A DNA stretch of 64,000 bases from Rhizophagus clarus. Taxonomy: Eukaryota > Glomeromycota > Glomeromycetes > Glomerales > Glomeraceae. Below are positions 19,961-31,856 of this stretch, in pieces (position 1 is the stretch's first letter; the number at the start of each line of letters is the position of its first letter). Location: assembly GCA_015698045.1 (NCBI GenBank), contig BLAL01000218.1, forward strand, positions 806,001-870,000, written 5' to 3'. A program made the translations under genes and the position numbers. Under the pieces are notes generated by a model. It ran no database searches and was not told the origin of the DNA. It saw only the letters and a list, made by a program, of their open reading frames with translations.

Positions 19961-21082
19961 ATTTAGCCACCAGCTTTTATATGAATTATTCTTTGATTAA
20001 TTTACCATAAATTAAACAAACAGTAATATGTTATAGTTCCAAAATGGGCTGGTGTTAATTGCAAAATGGCAAGAAATACCATGGAAATATTTACAGTAAC
20101 GTAATGTTAATAAATGAAAATAAAAGTAAAATCGTTGAAATGTAATCATCTAATACGACCAATAATAAACAAAGCTCATATAGTCTTGTTCAGCGTTACT
20201 TTTACCAAAACCGTCGTTTATTAAATATACAAACAATGTATCCATCAATACAGTAATTGATCTGTGTGATTCATTGTCATGTTTCAATTCTTCGCTAAGT
20301 CATTTATACATTTCAAATAAATGATGCTTTAAATAAAAGATCTAGAGCAGAAGTACCTTCTGCGATGACAGTTAAATTTGTTATTAGGTAATGAAACATA
20401 ATGCATTAAAGTCCCTAAACATCTTGAGGTTCTGTAGAAACACTTAGGCCTTTGATTGCCTTCGTCTTCAACTTGCCAAGGAATTAGCTTAATTGATAAT
20501 GGAAGTTAACCATTCTTATATCTATTTGCATACCAGTCAAACAACAATTTAGGATAGAATTTCCTGTAAGAATTTATTCAATTTGGCTGATTTTATATAA
20601 AATGTTGAAGGAGACTTCGACCTTAGAATTTCATTAAATCGGTTGGGTGAGAATTAAGGTGTCTCAAACTAACTTTGTTTACTTGTCGATCGATAAAAAT
20701 CATTGAAACACTGTTAAGTTATCTACGAATCTCGTCAAGCACTAATAAAAAAATTTTTATATAGCATGCATACATATGATTTCGAAATTTACAAATTATT
20801 TTATAATAATCCATTTGTGTTACAGTAATTTCCTATTATTTATGTAGTTTACTAAAGTATTGAAACAAATTATTCTTATCATAAATGTACAATATGATAT
20901 TAAAGATAAGTTCATATTTATCAAAGTATAAAAGTGCTAACTGAAGTTCAATTTTATAAAATTTTATTGTGATTAAACTCGGTATTAAACGCATAAGTAT
21001 ACTACTGTAAATTATTTTTAATTCTTCGTAAATTATCTTAGATATTAGTTTAATTTTCGGTAATATAACAAATAGAATAAAA
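19961..21082. other. Intergenic, no gene seen
   Basis: Some stretches (20330-20600) are less A+T-rich and may be old coding debris, but no frame longer than about 25 codons with consistent sense could be followed. Confidence 0.4.
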
Positions 21083-21340
21083 GTATGGTGTAATGAAAAA
21101 TGCGCAAAGGTTTGTAAATTCAGGTTAATCGATCAAAGATTTTTGATCGGTAACGCACTTGTAAGATCGATCAATTCATCAGTTGCAAGTTTTGAGTCAA
21201 TTGAATACCCCAATTATGATGTAGTTTCCACGAAATTAGGTCGTGAAAGTAGTAAATTTATGGAAAGATTTATAAAACAAAATCGGAACCTTGGTCCCGA
21301 GCAATATTCGATTATAGATCAATATAAAGCAATTCTTTAG
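21083..21340 (+). CDS. Unrecognised open frame without ATG, possible last exon
   Basis: An open frame reads VWCNEKCAKVCKFRLIDQRF, then IGNALVRSINSSVASFESIE, YPNYDVVSTKLGRESSKFME, RFIKQNRNLGPEQYSIIDQY and KAIL to a stop. The first part has a C-x3-C-x3-C arrangement. There is no in-frame ATG near the start, and the usable start may be missing. Codon usage looks natural, but no family is recognised. It could be a fragment. Confidence 0.3.
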   Translation, partial: VWCNEKCAKVCKFRLIDQRFLIGNALVRSINSSVASFESIEYPNYDVVSTKLGRESSKFMERFIKQNRNLGPEQYSIIDQYKAIL

Positions 21341-21780
21341 TCAATACCTGGGTCGTGGCTTTGATAAATCAGTAATAATACCATATATTCATTGATTTTT
21401 CTTTAATTATTGATAACTTCCAAAAATGTTTATTGCTTTCCTATACATGAAGTCATTCAAGTTATAGGGATTGCTCTTAATTGAAATATCATGTATTTTT
21501 TTTTTCTGTGAAAAATCATGAATAAAGGAGAAATTTCATTTATTGGCCACGAAAGCAAATATATTTACAAGGTTACTTACACAACTAGTCTATAACAATA
21601 TATGTATAGTACATTTTTAATAAAGGAAGTATTATCTAAATATTAAAATAATTAATATTAAATATCAAAACTGATTTCCTTGATAATATATTCTATTTTA
21701 ATATTTTTAATTTTACTCAAATTTATTATTTATTATTTTAGCTTTTAATTACAGTATATATTTTATCTATTTACTTTCTA
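21341..21780. other. Intergenic, no gene seen
   Basis: A+T-rich flank of the transposon that begins at 21781. Confidence 0.4.
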
Positions 21781-22406
21781 CCCTATAAAAAATAAATGTC
21801 TGGAAAATGTCATTGAAAATGTCCAGAAAATATCCAGAATAAATCTGGTGTATCCGGAAAATGTCCACTTTTTTGGTACACGTCTGATATACTTCTGATA
21901 CTTAAAATTTTGACATGTCCTAACTTTGTCCAGAATTCGTCCAGTATTTGTTTAGTATGAAATTTTGGACAAATTCCGGACAGTCAAATCTGGACAAATT
22001 CTGAACATAGTAAAAAAACCAGATAGACAAATTCCGGACATGAAAAAGTTCAGGACAAATTCTGGATACTATTTCCAAAAAAGGATAAATTAATTTTGTA
22101 AAAAAATGCAAAAAGCACAAAACTGACATTTAAAACCTTTTTCTGACGTACTAATTAAAATTGCAGAGCAGGCAAAAATACTATATATCTATGATATAAA
22201 AATTTTGGGTTAAGGAATAATGATGATCATCTATCCATTGATCATCTTTTGTGGCAAATTTTACAAAAATACATTTCTGGACAATTTCCGGACAATTTCC
22301 TAATATCCCAAAAATGAGGTGTTTTCAGAACAGTTTCCAGACACACAGTGTCCAGAATTTCTGGACAATATTTTAGATAATTTTTGGGCACTTATTTTTT
22401 ATAGGG
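21781..22406. mobile_element. 626-bp non-autonomous transposon, copy 1
   Basis: Terminal inverted repeats CCCTATAAAAAATAAATG and its complement (cttattttttataggg), with 3-bp target duplication CTA at 21778-21780 and 22407-22409. Subterminal regions are filled with repeated gtccggaaaatgtcc / ggacaaattccggaca words in both orientations, the style of CACTA-type subterminal binding sites. About 90 percent like the copy at 48057-48694. Minus-strand and plus-strand frames inside are too short and repetitive to be a transposase. Confidence 0.9.
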
Positions 22407-22520
22407 CTATTTTGTTGGATTTACAAGGACTAACATTGTTCATCAATGTCAACTTAAGTTCTTTAAAGAAAATTACTTATTTTAAATATTATTTATATAA
22501 TAAAGTGAAAAAAATTTGAT

Positions 22521-22680
22521 ACCAGTATTTTTGTTTTTAATTTTTTTGATGATTTTATCTAAATATTGTATTTTTAATTAGTTTACTAGTAACAGATAAG
22601 TTACTCAACGATCAAAATAAAGAGAGTATACTATATCATTATATTATTTACTTTTGAATAAAAATTTATCAACAAATATA
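22521..22680 (-). pseudogene. Relic of a kinase gene 3' region
   Basis: Matches 25905-26030, the region of the C-terminal tail exons and introns of the minus-strand kinase gene (for example gatgattttatctaaatattgtattttt and the adjoining taattag). Same orientation. The kinase body is gone. Confidence 0.5.
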
Positions 22681-23650
22681 TTAAGAAATTGTAATAGGTA
22701 ATAATGATACTGTAATGATGTCGTTCATAAAATTTTAGGTTTATCTTATGATTTTACTTAATTTGAGCCCTCTTGATTTTAAAAAAATCCGAATATTTCA
22801 CAGAAAGTAAGTCAAATACAGGGCTAAAATTAATATTCAAAACTACAGTACTTATCATATAGGTAAATCTTATAGCCATATATTTTTATATTTTCAATAC
22901 ATAGGTTATTTACTAAAAATACCAAAATGGATATGATCAGCATATTTATAATCAATCATATGTTTCACAAGATTATAATTAAAGGATACATAATATTGAA
23001 AAGTATATGTTTAAATAATATGTAAATATTATAAATATGTAATAACAGATAATAAATTTTAAACAAATAATTTATATATTATATTATCAAATAATTTTAA
23101 ATAAAGAATTTAATTACATAAATAACTTACTTTCTATCTATATTATTATTAAATAATTTTTAAAAGAATTTAATGAGTTTAAATTATACGAATTTGTAAT
23201 AGTAGAATTTAATAAATAACTTACATGCTAGTTATTAAATAAAGGATTCAATTATTAAATATTTTGAATTTATTAGTCTAAATTGTATGTAAATGTTATA
23301 AAAATATATCGTAATAATAGAATTAAACAAATGGCTTATAACTTACGATCTAAAATTTAAATAAAGAATTTAGTTAATTTAAATTATATGTAAATATTAT
23401 GCAATACACATACAGTATATAACAATAGAATTTTTGCAATTTTCAAAATTCTTCTTTAAAATGTTACAATTGAATTCTAAATACAAATATTCCGTAATTA
23501 TTAGGAGCATACATATATTTTGTCATATCAATTCTCTTGTCAGATTTAACAACTAATAACAACCAATCAAATCATACATGTTTTATATAAATGTAACGAT
23601 TGTAACGTGGTAACCACCTTCTTCTTTGATAAATATGTAATATATGTAAG
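22681..23650. other. A+T-rich region between kinase relics, no gene seen
   Basis: Recurring words such as taaataaagaatttaatta and taaattatatgtaaatattat at 22980-23440 indicate a degenerate tandem repeat. No kinase-domain sequence could be recognised here. Confidence 0.4.
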
Positions 23651-23881
23651 CTCCCTAACTAATTTACCCATTGATCTGATTGGATACCGTAATTTCCCAT
23701 TAGGGATAGGTTAGGATTAAGTTAGAGTTTAGGATTAATAAGGTTACGGTATTTCAGATTAGACTAATTAAGCTATTTAGGTAGGTTATTCATCTTTCAT
23801 AATGGGATTTAGAATTTTTTATCTTATTTGTCACCCATAATATGTCACTGTCCAATCAGAATGATGGAGTAAATTAGTGAG
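23651..23881. mobile_element. About 231-bp foldback MITE
   Basis: Left arm 23651-23684 (ctccctaactaatttaccca onward, ending ctgattgg) and right arm 23851-23881 are inverted copies. The interior is also partly palindromic (ataccgtaattt / aaggttacggtat). No target duplication could be defined. Confidence 0.55.
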
Positions 23882-24179
23882 ACCGGTTTATGTAGAATAT
23901 TATTTTCGTTATTTTACTGGCAATAAGATGCTGAGTGATTTAATTGCAGAAATTCATTATATTATGAGTTATAATAATAAATATAACATTAATGATTTCA
24001 TATGAATCAATAGCCAATATTATGATAAAATACAAAAAATATCTTCTTGACAAGTGACAGCATTGTTTTTATTGTCACTAGGAATATAGTTTTCAAAGAG
24101 TAAAATTTATTGTCAAAATTTATAAGGCATGATCAAATAATTTAGGATTATGAAAAGAATTCATCATTAAGGAAAACTG

Positions 24180-24440
24180 TCACTCTATAATAATAAGTTT
24201 GTGTGTACTCTACAAAATCATCAATAATTTTATTTCCAGTAGTTTCTATTTTGTTGTGTAAATTTGACATGCATATTTAATTAGTTATATAGTTTACTTT
24301 TAAATAATAATAATAATTGTTCATAGTCATTTATGTAATTTAATTTGTAACACATAACGATAACTGGCTTTTTCCTAAAAATGTTATAATATGATTCTTT
24401 GACGAATTCTATAATATCAACATAGTTTTGTCACACTTAA
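24180..24440 (-). pseudogene. Relic of a kinase gene promoter
   Basis: Matches the upstream region of the minus-strand kinase gene (27245-27560): shared blocks include tcatcaatagttttatttcc-type sequence, attagttatatagttt with the following (ata)n tract, and cacacttaattta. With the relic at 22521-22680 it marks a deleted third copy of this kinase in the same orientation. Confidence 0.45.
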
Positions 24441-25772
24441 TTTAAATTAGAGAATCGATACATCCGGATAATCCGCGATAATTTTTAGATGCATCATCCA
24501 ATAAACGGATACTACAATTTAAATAACTCATACAAATATTCGGATAAATTTGTGCATTCTCAACCTGTCTCGGATTATGACCACATATCTAATTTAAATA
24601 ATGCAACTTTTCGAGATTCGATGTTTCTAATAGATGGTTATGATAAGATGATAATTGGATAAAAATACAATATTTTGGAACTTATTCTGCTAATGATTAC
24701 ATCTTCTAGCCTTTTATTTATATTATAACAAGGAGGAGATTTTGTAAATTGATAATTCTTAAAAAAAAACTTAATGAGCTTCATTGTATAATGTATATCA
24801 TGTGTTCACCTGTTATTTATTGTTTAGTTAATCGATCCGTACGCTACTCAATTTTGATTATTGTTTATAGAATTACATGATTAATATTTTTTAAAAAAAA
24901 TTCAAATTTCTTTTAATTCTATGCACAATAATAAAAGTCTGTTGATTTGATATTTTATATCATGATTAATTTTCAGCAATATAGTCTACAAAAAACATAA
25001 TAATATAAATTTTAACCAATTTAGTAACAGGTAAAAAAAAAAATCTTGCCATCATCGTTTAATTAAATTAAATTGGTGTTGTTATTAATTTTACTGACAA
25101 AGTTTGAATATTTATTCCAGATCAATAATGCTTCAGATTTAAAAAACTCAAATGTCAGACAATTATCACCTAAGAAGCTGCAATTAACCAGAGTTTTTGA
25201 ATAAACTTTATTTCAGATTAATGCAAACAAAAGATAATGTATGGTAAAGTACTCGGTTTGTATTATCTATATCGCGACTCTAATAAAATAAAAATGTATT
25301 CATTTTATTTTCTTTTAAATGTTAATAACTTTTATAATGTTTTCTTTGACTTTTGAAAATTGCTAACTTCTATATAATGTGTTAGCATAAAAGTTATATT
25401 ATAACTGACCGTTGTTGATATGAAGTTATTCAAGTTTTCAATAATTACTTCTAAATGAAAGACTATGAAATATATTTTAGCAAAAAAAAATCGGCTTGAT
25501 AATTTAATAAACTTAAACATTAAATCATTATATTTACTATAATATTTATTATATATGAAAATAAAAAAGTAAGATATAAAATATGACCTCATGATATACA
25601 ATACGTATTCATTAAAAGTTAGTAAGGTAATAGAAGAAAATTATTAATATTGAGAGAGAAAAGATTAAATATCAAACCCAATATCTCTGGTAACATATTC
25701 TGCTTAAAATGATTGATAATAAATATGAATACAATTAAAGAATACAAACTATTAATTATAAGCTTGACTTAA
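24441..25772. other. Intergenic, no gene seen
   Basis: A+T-rich. The 89-codon minus-strand frame at 25332-25601 is Phe/Ile/Tyr-rich with no recognisable feature and is not accepted. Confidence 0.4.
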
Positions 25773-26283
25773 CTACTTACCACCCTTGTCTTCAATATCA
25801 AATTCAAGTTCTTTTGTTAAATAATCTAAAAATGAGGAAAATTATTAATCTTAATACAAATTAAATAAATTAAATAATAAAATGAAAAAATTTTTTAATA
25901 ACCACCAGTAATTTTGTTTTCAAGTGATTCAATTTTTATAATGATTTTATCTAAAATATCGTGTTTTTTTAATTAGTTCACACACAAGTCACACAAAAAA
26001 AGACTATATCATACCATTATTATCATCCTCATCAATCAAATTATCATTCAGCTTTCTTTTTTCTTTTGAAAAATATAAAGCTAATCAATAATGATTTTAA
26101 AGAGATTTAGTTATATTTCTGAATATTTAAGGCAATACTTACTAAGTTCTAAGGTAAAATTTTGACTTCTCAAACTTCTTTCGAAATTCGCTGATTTTAT
26201 CATTGTACTTAATGATCTACTTTTATAGATAACGCCTATATTATTTGTTATAGGACCAATATCTGGTGATTCTATGATTTTAG
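25773..26283 (-). other. Frame-disconnected C-terminal tail exons of the kinase gene
   Basis: Downstream of the premature stop of the kinase at 26284, the minus strand reads, in the next frame, NNVTKIIESPDIGPITNN and ERSLRSQNFTLELS up to a gtaagt donor. It continues with splice-bounded blocks KRKLNDNLIDEDDNN (about 26016-26048), DKIIIKIESLENKIT (about 25912-25957) and DYLTKELEFDIEDKGGK to a stop at 25773. These are tail segments usual for this kinase family and are cut off only by the frameshift near 26288. Confidence 0.6.
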
Positions 26284-27230
26284 TCACATTATTTTTTCCT
26301 CTCCATATCTTTGATTAAAAGTATCCCAAATATCATATGCTGATGGCCTTTTATTTGGATCCGAATGCCAGCATTTTTTCATTAGTTTAATATAACCTTC
26401 GGGTGCATTTGTGACAATTGGAGGACGAATACCATCACATATTTCAATAATAAGATCAACATCATGATTTCGATCCCAAAACGGTCTTCTGCCAGTCATT
26501 AATTCCCACATAATCATACCAAAACTATATATATCCGAAGCTTTAGTGTATTTTTGTCCTTGAAGAACCTCCGGAGCAACATAAGGAATAATACCATATA
26601 TTTCATTATCATCATCATTATTTAATGATGATTTACTTAGTCCGAAGTCACTTATAGCCGCCAATGATTTCGCAATATTACTACTAATCAAAATATTCCC
26701 ACTATGAAAATCTTTATGGATAATATTATCATTATGTAATTCGGTAAGTCCAAATGCAATATTTAATAATCTAGCTAGTTTTTCTATCCATGTAATACTA
26801 AAAAACTTATTTTTTATATAATGAGTAAGATCTCCTAAATCATAGTAATCTGTGATTAACACATAATTTAGGGTAACAGGATATTGAGTGATTCCATAAT
26901 ATCGATTAATGTCATTGGTATATGTCTTTCTAAGACTACAATATATTATGAGCTAAAATAGTAATTATAAAATTAATGATTTTATTAAAGATTAAACATC
27001 AATATTAGGATAAGATGTAAAAATACCTCATTTAACTCTTTGGAACTGATGTTTTTAGAATTGTTGATTTCTTTGAGAACAATTGTTTTATTGCCATCAC
27101 GATTATACATTCTCTTTTCAATTTCCCAAGTTATCGGTCCATCAATCCAAATGGCTTTATAAATTTTACTAAATCCTCCTTCGGCAATAAATTCTATATT
27201 TTTGAATTCAGCATAAGGAACAAACTCCAT
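26284..27230 (-). CDS. Tyrosine-kinase-like protein kinase, tail lost by frameshift
   Basis: Two exons, 27230-27027 and 26952-26284, joined in phase 0, give 290 aa. All kinase motifs are present: Gly loop AEGGFSKIY, VAIK-type Lys in VLKEI, catalytic loop HKDFHSGN (the HKD form is the family norm in this kind of genome), SDFGLS for metal binding, YVAPEVL, and SDIYSFGMIMWELMTG through NKRPSAYD. It would phosphorylate Ser/Thr or Tyr in signalling; the substrate is unknown. The exon-exon junction after ELNE is shared with the other kinases in this window. Right after RYGEEK a run of six A lacks one base relative to the frame of the tail, so the tail exons (25773-26283) are lost. It could be a shortened active kinase or a pseudogene. 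Confidence 0.8.
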
Positions 27231-28049
27231 TATTTCACTACTATTACCTGTTCGTGTGCTCTTTATAAAATCATCAATAGTTTTATTTCCACTGGTTTTA
27301 AATACTATTTTTTCTCCACATTTTCAACACAGAAAGAAACGATTGCAACAACATTCCATAATAAAATACTGGTGACGTTTGACGTATTTAATTAGTTATA
27401 TGGTTTTTTTTATAATAATGATGATGATAATAATAAATGTTTAAGATTATTCTTATCTATATTTTACTTGTTCTAACTTCTAGAATTGATTCTTCTTATG
27501 TCATTATAATGGAATTCTTTTGTTAAGTTCTATAAAAATATAAATATTCCATAACAAAGTTCTGTCACACATAATTTATTAATGTAACTTAGTGCTTATC
27601 TGATCTTCTCGAATTTTTTCTAAATGGATATAATGGATGATCGTTGAGTGTAATTCCAAACAAATATATCCGAACCTCTAAAATACATTAACCTTTGATA
27701 ATTAATAATTGTATTGATCATTTCAACCAATCATTTTTATTCGAATTAAAACAAGATGACGTGAAATGAATACTAATTATCTTAATTATTCAACTGATTC
27801 AATAAATAATAATCTCGTTGTTATATCTAATAAACTAACATTACCGACTAGGAGGTACCTAAATACAGATGAGATCTTTGCAAATATTACTCAAGGATTC
27901 TGTGAAGGAGGTTTTGAATTTTATTCTTTCATTGAATTACTTCTCAGAAACTTAGTTGTAAGTCGATTAGCATTATTTATTCCATGGAGTTGGATTAACA
28001 GGTTCTTTCTTGAAGGGAAAAATTCCTGTTATCCCCATGGAATAAATGG
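27231..28049. other. Kinase upstream region and intergenic
   Basis: 27245-27560 is the promoter region shared with the kinase pseudogene at 35233 and with a relic at 24180-24440. A 95-codon plus-strand frame (27766-28053) runs into an inverted repeat and shows no known feature; it is not accepted as a gene. Inverted repeat attccatgg...ccatggaat at 27979-28043. Confidence 0.45.
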
Positions 28050-28175
28050 GTAATCCCCAGGAGCGTGTTACTCATTAAAATAGCATGTGATTAAACTAAA
28101 ATTAGAGATTTCCATATGAGACCTAGTAATAAGTAAAGACAATCATGAGTAACACTTAGTGCGACAGGGGATTAC
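28050..28175. mobile_element. 126-bp MITE with long inverted ends
   Basis: Ends gtaatcccc...gtgttactcat and its near complement atgagtaacac...ggggattac, arms of about 26-31 bp. No target duplication recognised, no coding capacity. Confidence 0.6.
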
Positions 28176-29349
28176 AAAATAAATTCTTTCTATCCACCAA
28201 AATAATAGGGGTAAAAATTACATTTTATTTGTTTAATTTTCGTTTAAGTTTTAATTCAGATTACGTTAAACATTGATATTCACTCCCACCCCAATTTGTA
28301 GAATTTATAGTTCCAATAAATAGGAGATAAGAGCTCACCCCTTATCTATAATACGATTTACTTATTAAATGTTTGATGCAAGTATTAAAAGACGTTAACA
28401 TTATCCCATAATATGATACTTATTTATAATACATTCCGTCGGTTTAAAATTATTATCCGTTTTTTTTTTAAAAAAAGAATGCCATCAAATTTAATTTAAA
28501 AATTGGTAACATACATTACGTATCAAAAAAGCAAAAAAATTTTATAAATTAATATCCAAAAAAAAAAAAAATTTATTTAAAAAAAATGATTCTATAGAAT
28601 TATTTTAATAGGTTTCATATCAATTTTATAATCAATACCTATCGATATTTATTATAATTTAATAAATAAGATCGATCACATATATACGTTTTTCAACTTA
28701 AATTAATTTTTTGAATAAACAAATTCATACGAATATTTAAGAATTTAAAAATGAGGTTTTTTGTCAATCATTTTGAGTTTCGTATCAATGATGTAATGCG
28801 TTCCTCTTTTTAAAAATTTATTAACTAAAAGAACCCCTTTTTAAAAAAAAAAATGTCTCCTTGGATAAAAAATTTTCCATTTTTTTTGGAAAAGTTTTAT
28901 TCAAACAATAAATCCATAAAAAGATATTAAAAAAGTAACCTTTTTCTCTAAATAAAACTTTGAAATTCTGTACGCCAAAGAAATAACAAAATTATAGGGA
29001 GAGACTTATGCACTATCGGGAGTACATATATGGTTAAATTACTTGAATAATAAATGTAGTACAATTAACCGAACGTACATAAATTTTTTAGCCAATAATT
29101 AATCATTTTTTAATATTGGATCCAATTGACACAACAGAAGCGTTATGCGTTAAAATTTTTTTTTTTACCACGTGATAATCCATTTGTTTATCTTTTACTC
29201 TAAAAAAAAAAACATTTATATGAAAGTCTATCTTCTTCCATAGTTGTTTACTTTGTATAATCTGTATAATCTGTTCATCACTTTATAAAAATAAAAAAAA
29301 AATTTTCTCCTCTTCCAAAAAAAAAAAAAAAAATAAAAATAAAAATAAA
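28176..29349. other. Intergenic, no gene seen
   Basis: A+T-rich with A-runs at 28440-28580 and 29310-29335. The last 200 bp would be the promoter and leader of the gene starting at 29350. Confidence 0.45.
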
Positions 29350-30166
29350 ATGACCTACGTCACAAGACTATCCGTTAAAAAAAACAAGCAAGGAAAAAAT
29401 GAAATAAATAATAATAATAATAATAATAAAAGGTAATTTTATTTAATAAAAAAATTTTGATAAAAGTCTCTTTAAAATAAAAGTTGAATCCTAATATTAA
29501 AATAAAAGTAAGATGATACTTATCGTAAATTAATATTTTTTTTTTCGAGTACATTAGTAATGGAAAGGGTCGTTCTAATCAGAAGCAAAAAAAGAAAATT
29601 TCACCTTTACCACAGCAGAATCCTCAATATGTTAAAGTATATATTAATGGTATTCTGGCTATTAAAATTGAAGATGGTGAAGAATACGCTTTATTAGCTT
29701 ATTCTGGTAAAAAAAAATTTAGTTGATTTCTAATGATAATTAATTTAAAGGATAATTTAACGGTAGTTTTAATTTCTTTTATATCAAGATCCGGACCTGG
29801 TTCCAGACTGGCAACCAATACGTAACCTTCGAAATGCTAATGCTCTCGTCAAAAAATTTCGGAACAGTTTGAATAAATCTCAAGCCGAAAAGTCTAATCC
29901 AAATCAGGTAAAAATTGCTTTGTTAATGTTTATTATTATTTTTACATTTTTCATTCGTTTCAAAGATAAAGTTTCCAGGAATTACAGTTAAAGTATAAAT
30001 AAATGATTGTTATTATAAAATCTTATAAATAATTAATACTTAATTTTTTTCTTTTTTTTATGATAAGATGGTAATCGATGAAGAAAATTGTAAGCATCAT
30101 AGCGATTTCACTGAATCCACAGCAACAACCCCTGATACAATTTTCAATCCTCAAGATCAATTGTAA
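29350..30166 (+). CDS. Small basic protein of unknown function, four exons, 149 aa
   Basis: Exons 29350-29432, 29558-29706, 29789-29907 and 30068-30166 join with GT-AG introns in phases 2, 1 and 0 to give one open frame. The N-terminus is Lys/Asn-rich (MTYVTRLSVKKNKQGKNE, a seven-Asn run, then NQKQKKKISP). The middle holds VKVYINGILAIKIEDGEEYA and DPDLVPDWQPIRNLRNANAL. The C-terminus is Ser/Thr/Asp-rich, ending NPQDQL. No family is recognised. The basic N-terminus suggests nucleic-acid binding or a nuclear protein, but that is only inference. Four independent phase-consistent junctions make a real gene likely, although each exon is short. Confidence 0.65.
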
Positions 30167-31856
30167 TTGGTAGTAAAATTTGATCAATAAAGTTCCATTA
30201 GGTAAAAAGTCATTCTTGATTATTTTATTTTCATGAAATAAAATTTTAACAATAAAGTATTGAAAGATCGTTCATTTGTTTTTTTTAATAGAATGGAAGG
30301 ATTCTTGTCTCGGATTATTTCGTATTTTTAGATTTTCTCTCTCTTTTTTTTTTCTTTAATTTGATGAGGGTTTCCAGTCCGAACATTCAGAATAGGTTTT
30401 AGTGGATTTTTTATACTAAAGTATAAAATTTCTTCTGTAATACAAAGATTATTAAACAATTAATTTCTTTTTACAATGGATTAAAACTTAATTACTTTGT
30501 GATAAATTTACTAAATCAGTAGACATTAATTAATATTAAATTTAAGAGGAAAAGAAAATCAATATTTAAATAGAGTAAAATAGAATGAATTAATTAATAA
30601 TAATCAAACAAAAGTATCAGTTATATATAAATGTAATTTTATCGTAATAATTTGAAAATATTTAATAAATATTTTTATTTTCTATATTATAAAAAAGAAA
30701 AGTTTCAATTAACCTGATATTTTAAAAATATATTTCACATGAATCACAAGGTGAATATTTAGTACACTGTGAATTGTAAGAATCATAATAGCATGACAGT
30801 GAAATCATAATATGACAGTGAATTTATACATCGAATTATTAAATTAACTATCATTTTGAATTATTATATACCTGGTATTTTTAATCTAATTAGTCTTTCC
30901 TCATGATCACATCTTGAATGAATAATATATGATAGATTACAACAGATTCAAGCATGATGTTATAGATTTGATATTTTTCTAGCAAATAAAACTAAATTTT
31001 AGTCTAATAAATAGTAAACTAATGATATTTTATTAAAGACGAACTTACAATAATTCTTATTGAAGAAAATAGAATATGTTAAATATTCTAGATGCTTTTT
31101 CTTTGATCATCTTGTTATATAAGTGAAACATTCTTTGCAATGCCTATAATTATGAATCTAAATAACTGAAAGTAATGCATCTTTATCAGGTCCCATAATT
31201 TATTTGAAATGATTTTACCTTCAGCATATTGAAAGGTGAAATATAAAAATATTAGCAAGTTTATAATATTCAAATTAACGAAATCAACCTTTAGAAAATT
31301 TATTTGATAAATGATTTGATTAAAAGTGATAAAGATACCCTTTTTCCTAAGCCAATTGGGAAATAATTTTTTCATATCTGAAACTTAGATTACAAAATTT
31401 ATTAGGATTTAGATAACCCAATTTTAAAGCCGATCATTTAATAACAATTCAATCAATTGATCTTATCAAATATTGATTTACAGCTTATCCACATTTGAAC
31501 AAAATTATTATTATGATCTAATCTCATAAATCTTAACATCTTATTCATACCGAATTGTAATCTTGTATAATTATTGTAATTGAGTTAATCAATCACCAAT
31601 TATTTGTTCTCTAAAGTCGAAATTGCTAATAATACACGTTAGAAAACAAATTATCATATAATCAATAAATGACAAGTAATTTTGATTTACAAATAAGTAT
31701 TTTATATTTAGAAAAATTTATATTGTATTTATTTTATTTGTAAAAAAAGTTGTAAATAAAACGGTATGTATATATTTGGTTACAACAAAAAAGAAACACA
31801 ATACAAATATTTTTTTTAGAAAATAAAATGGTAAATAATAAAATTTTTTTTGTTAA
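30167..31856. other. Intergenic, no gene seen
   Basis: 3' flanks of two convergent genes. Repeats of the word cacatgaatcacaaggtgaata with nearby inverted partners at 30735-30830. The 86-codon minus-strand frame at 31115-31375 is low-complexity and not accepted. Confidence 0.45.

Noticed and set aside
27766-28053. 95-codon plus-strand open frame
   Set aside because: Its second half is made by an inverted repeat and its end runs into a MITE; no known feature and no sign of splicing.
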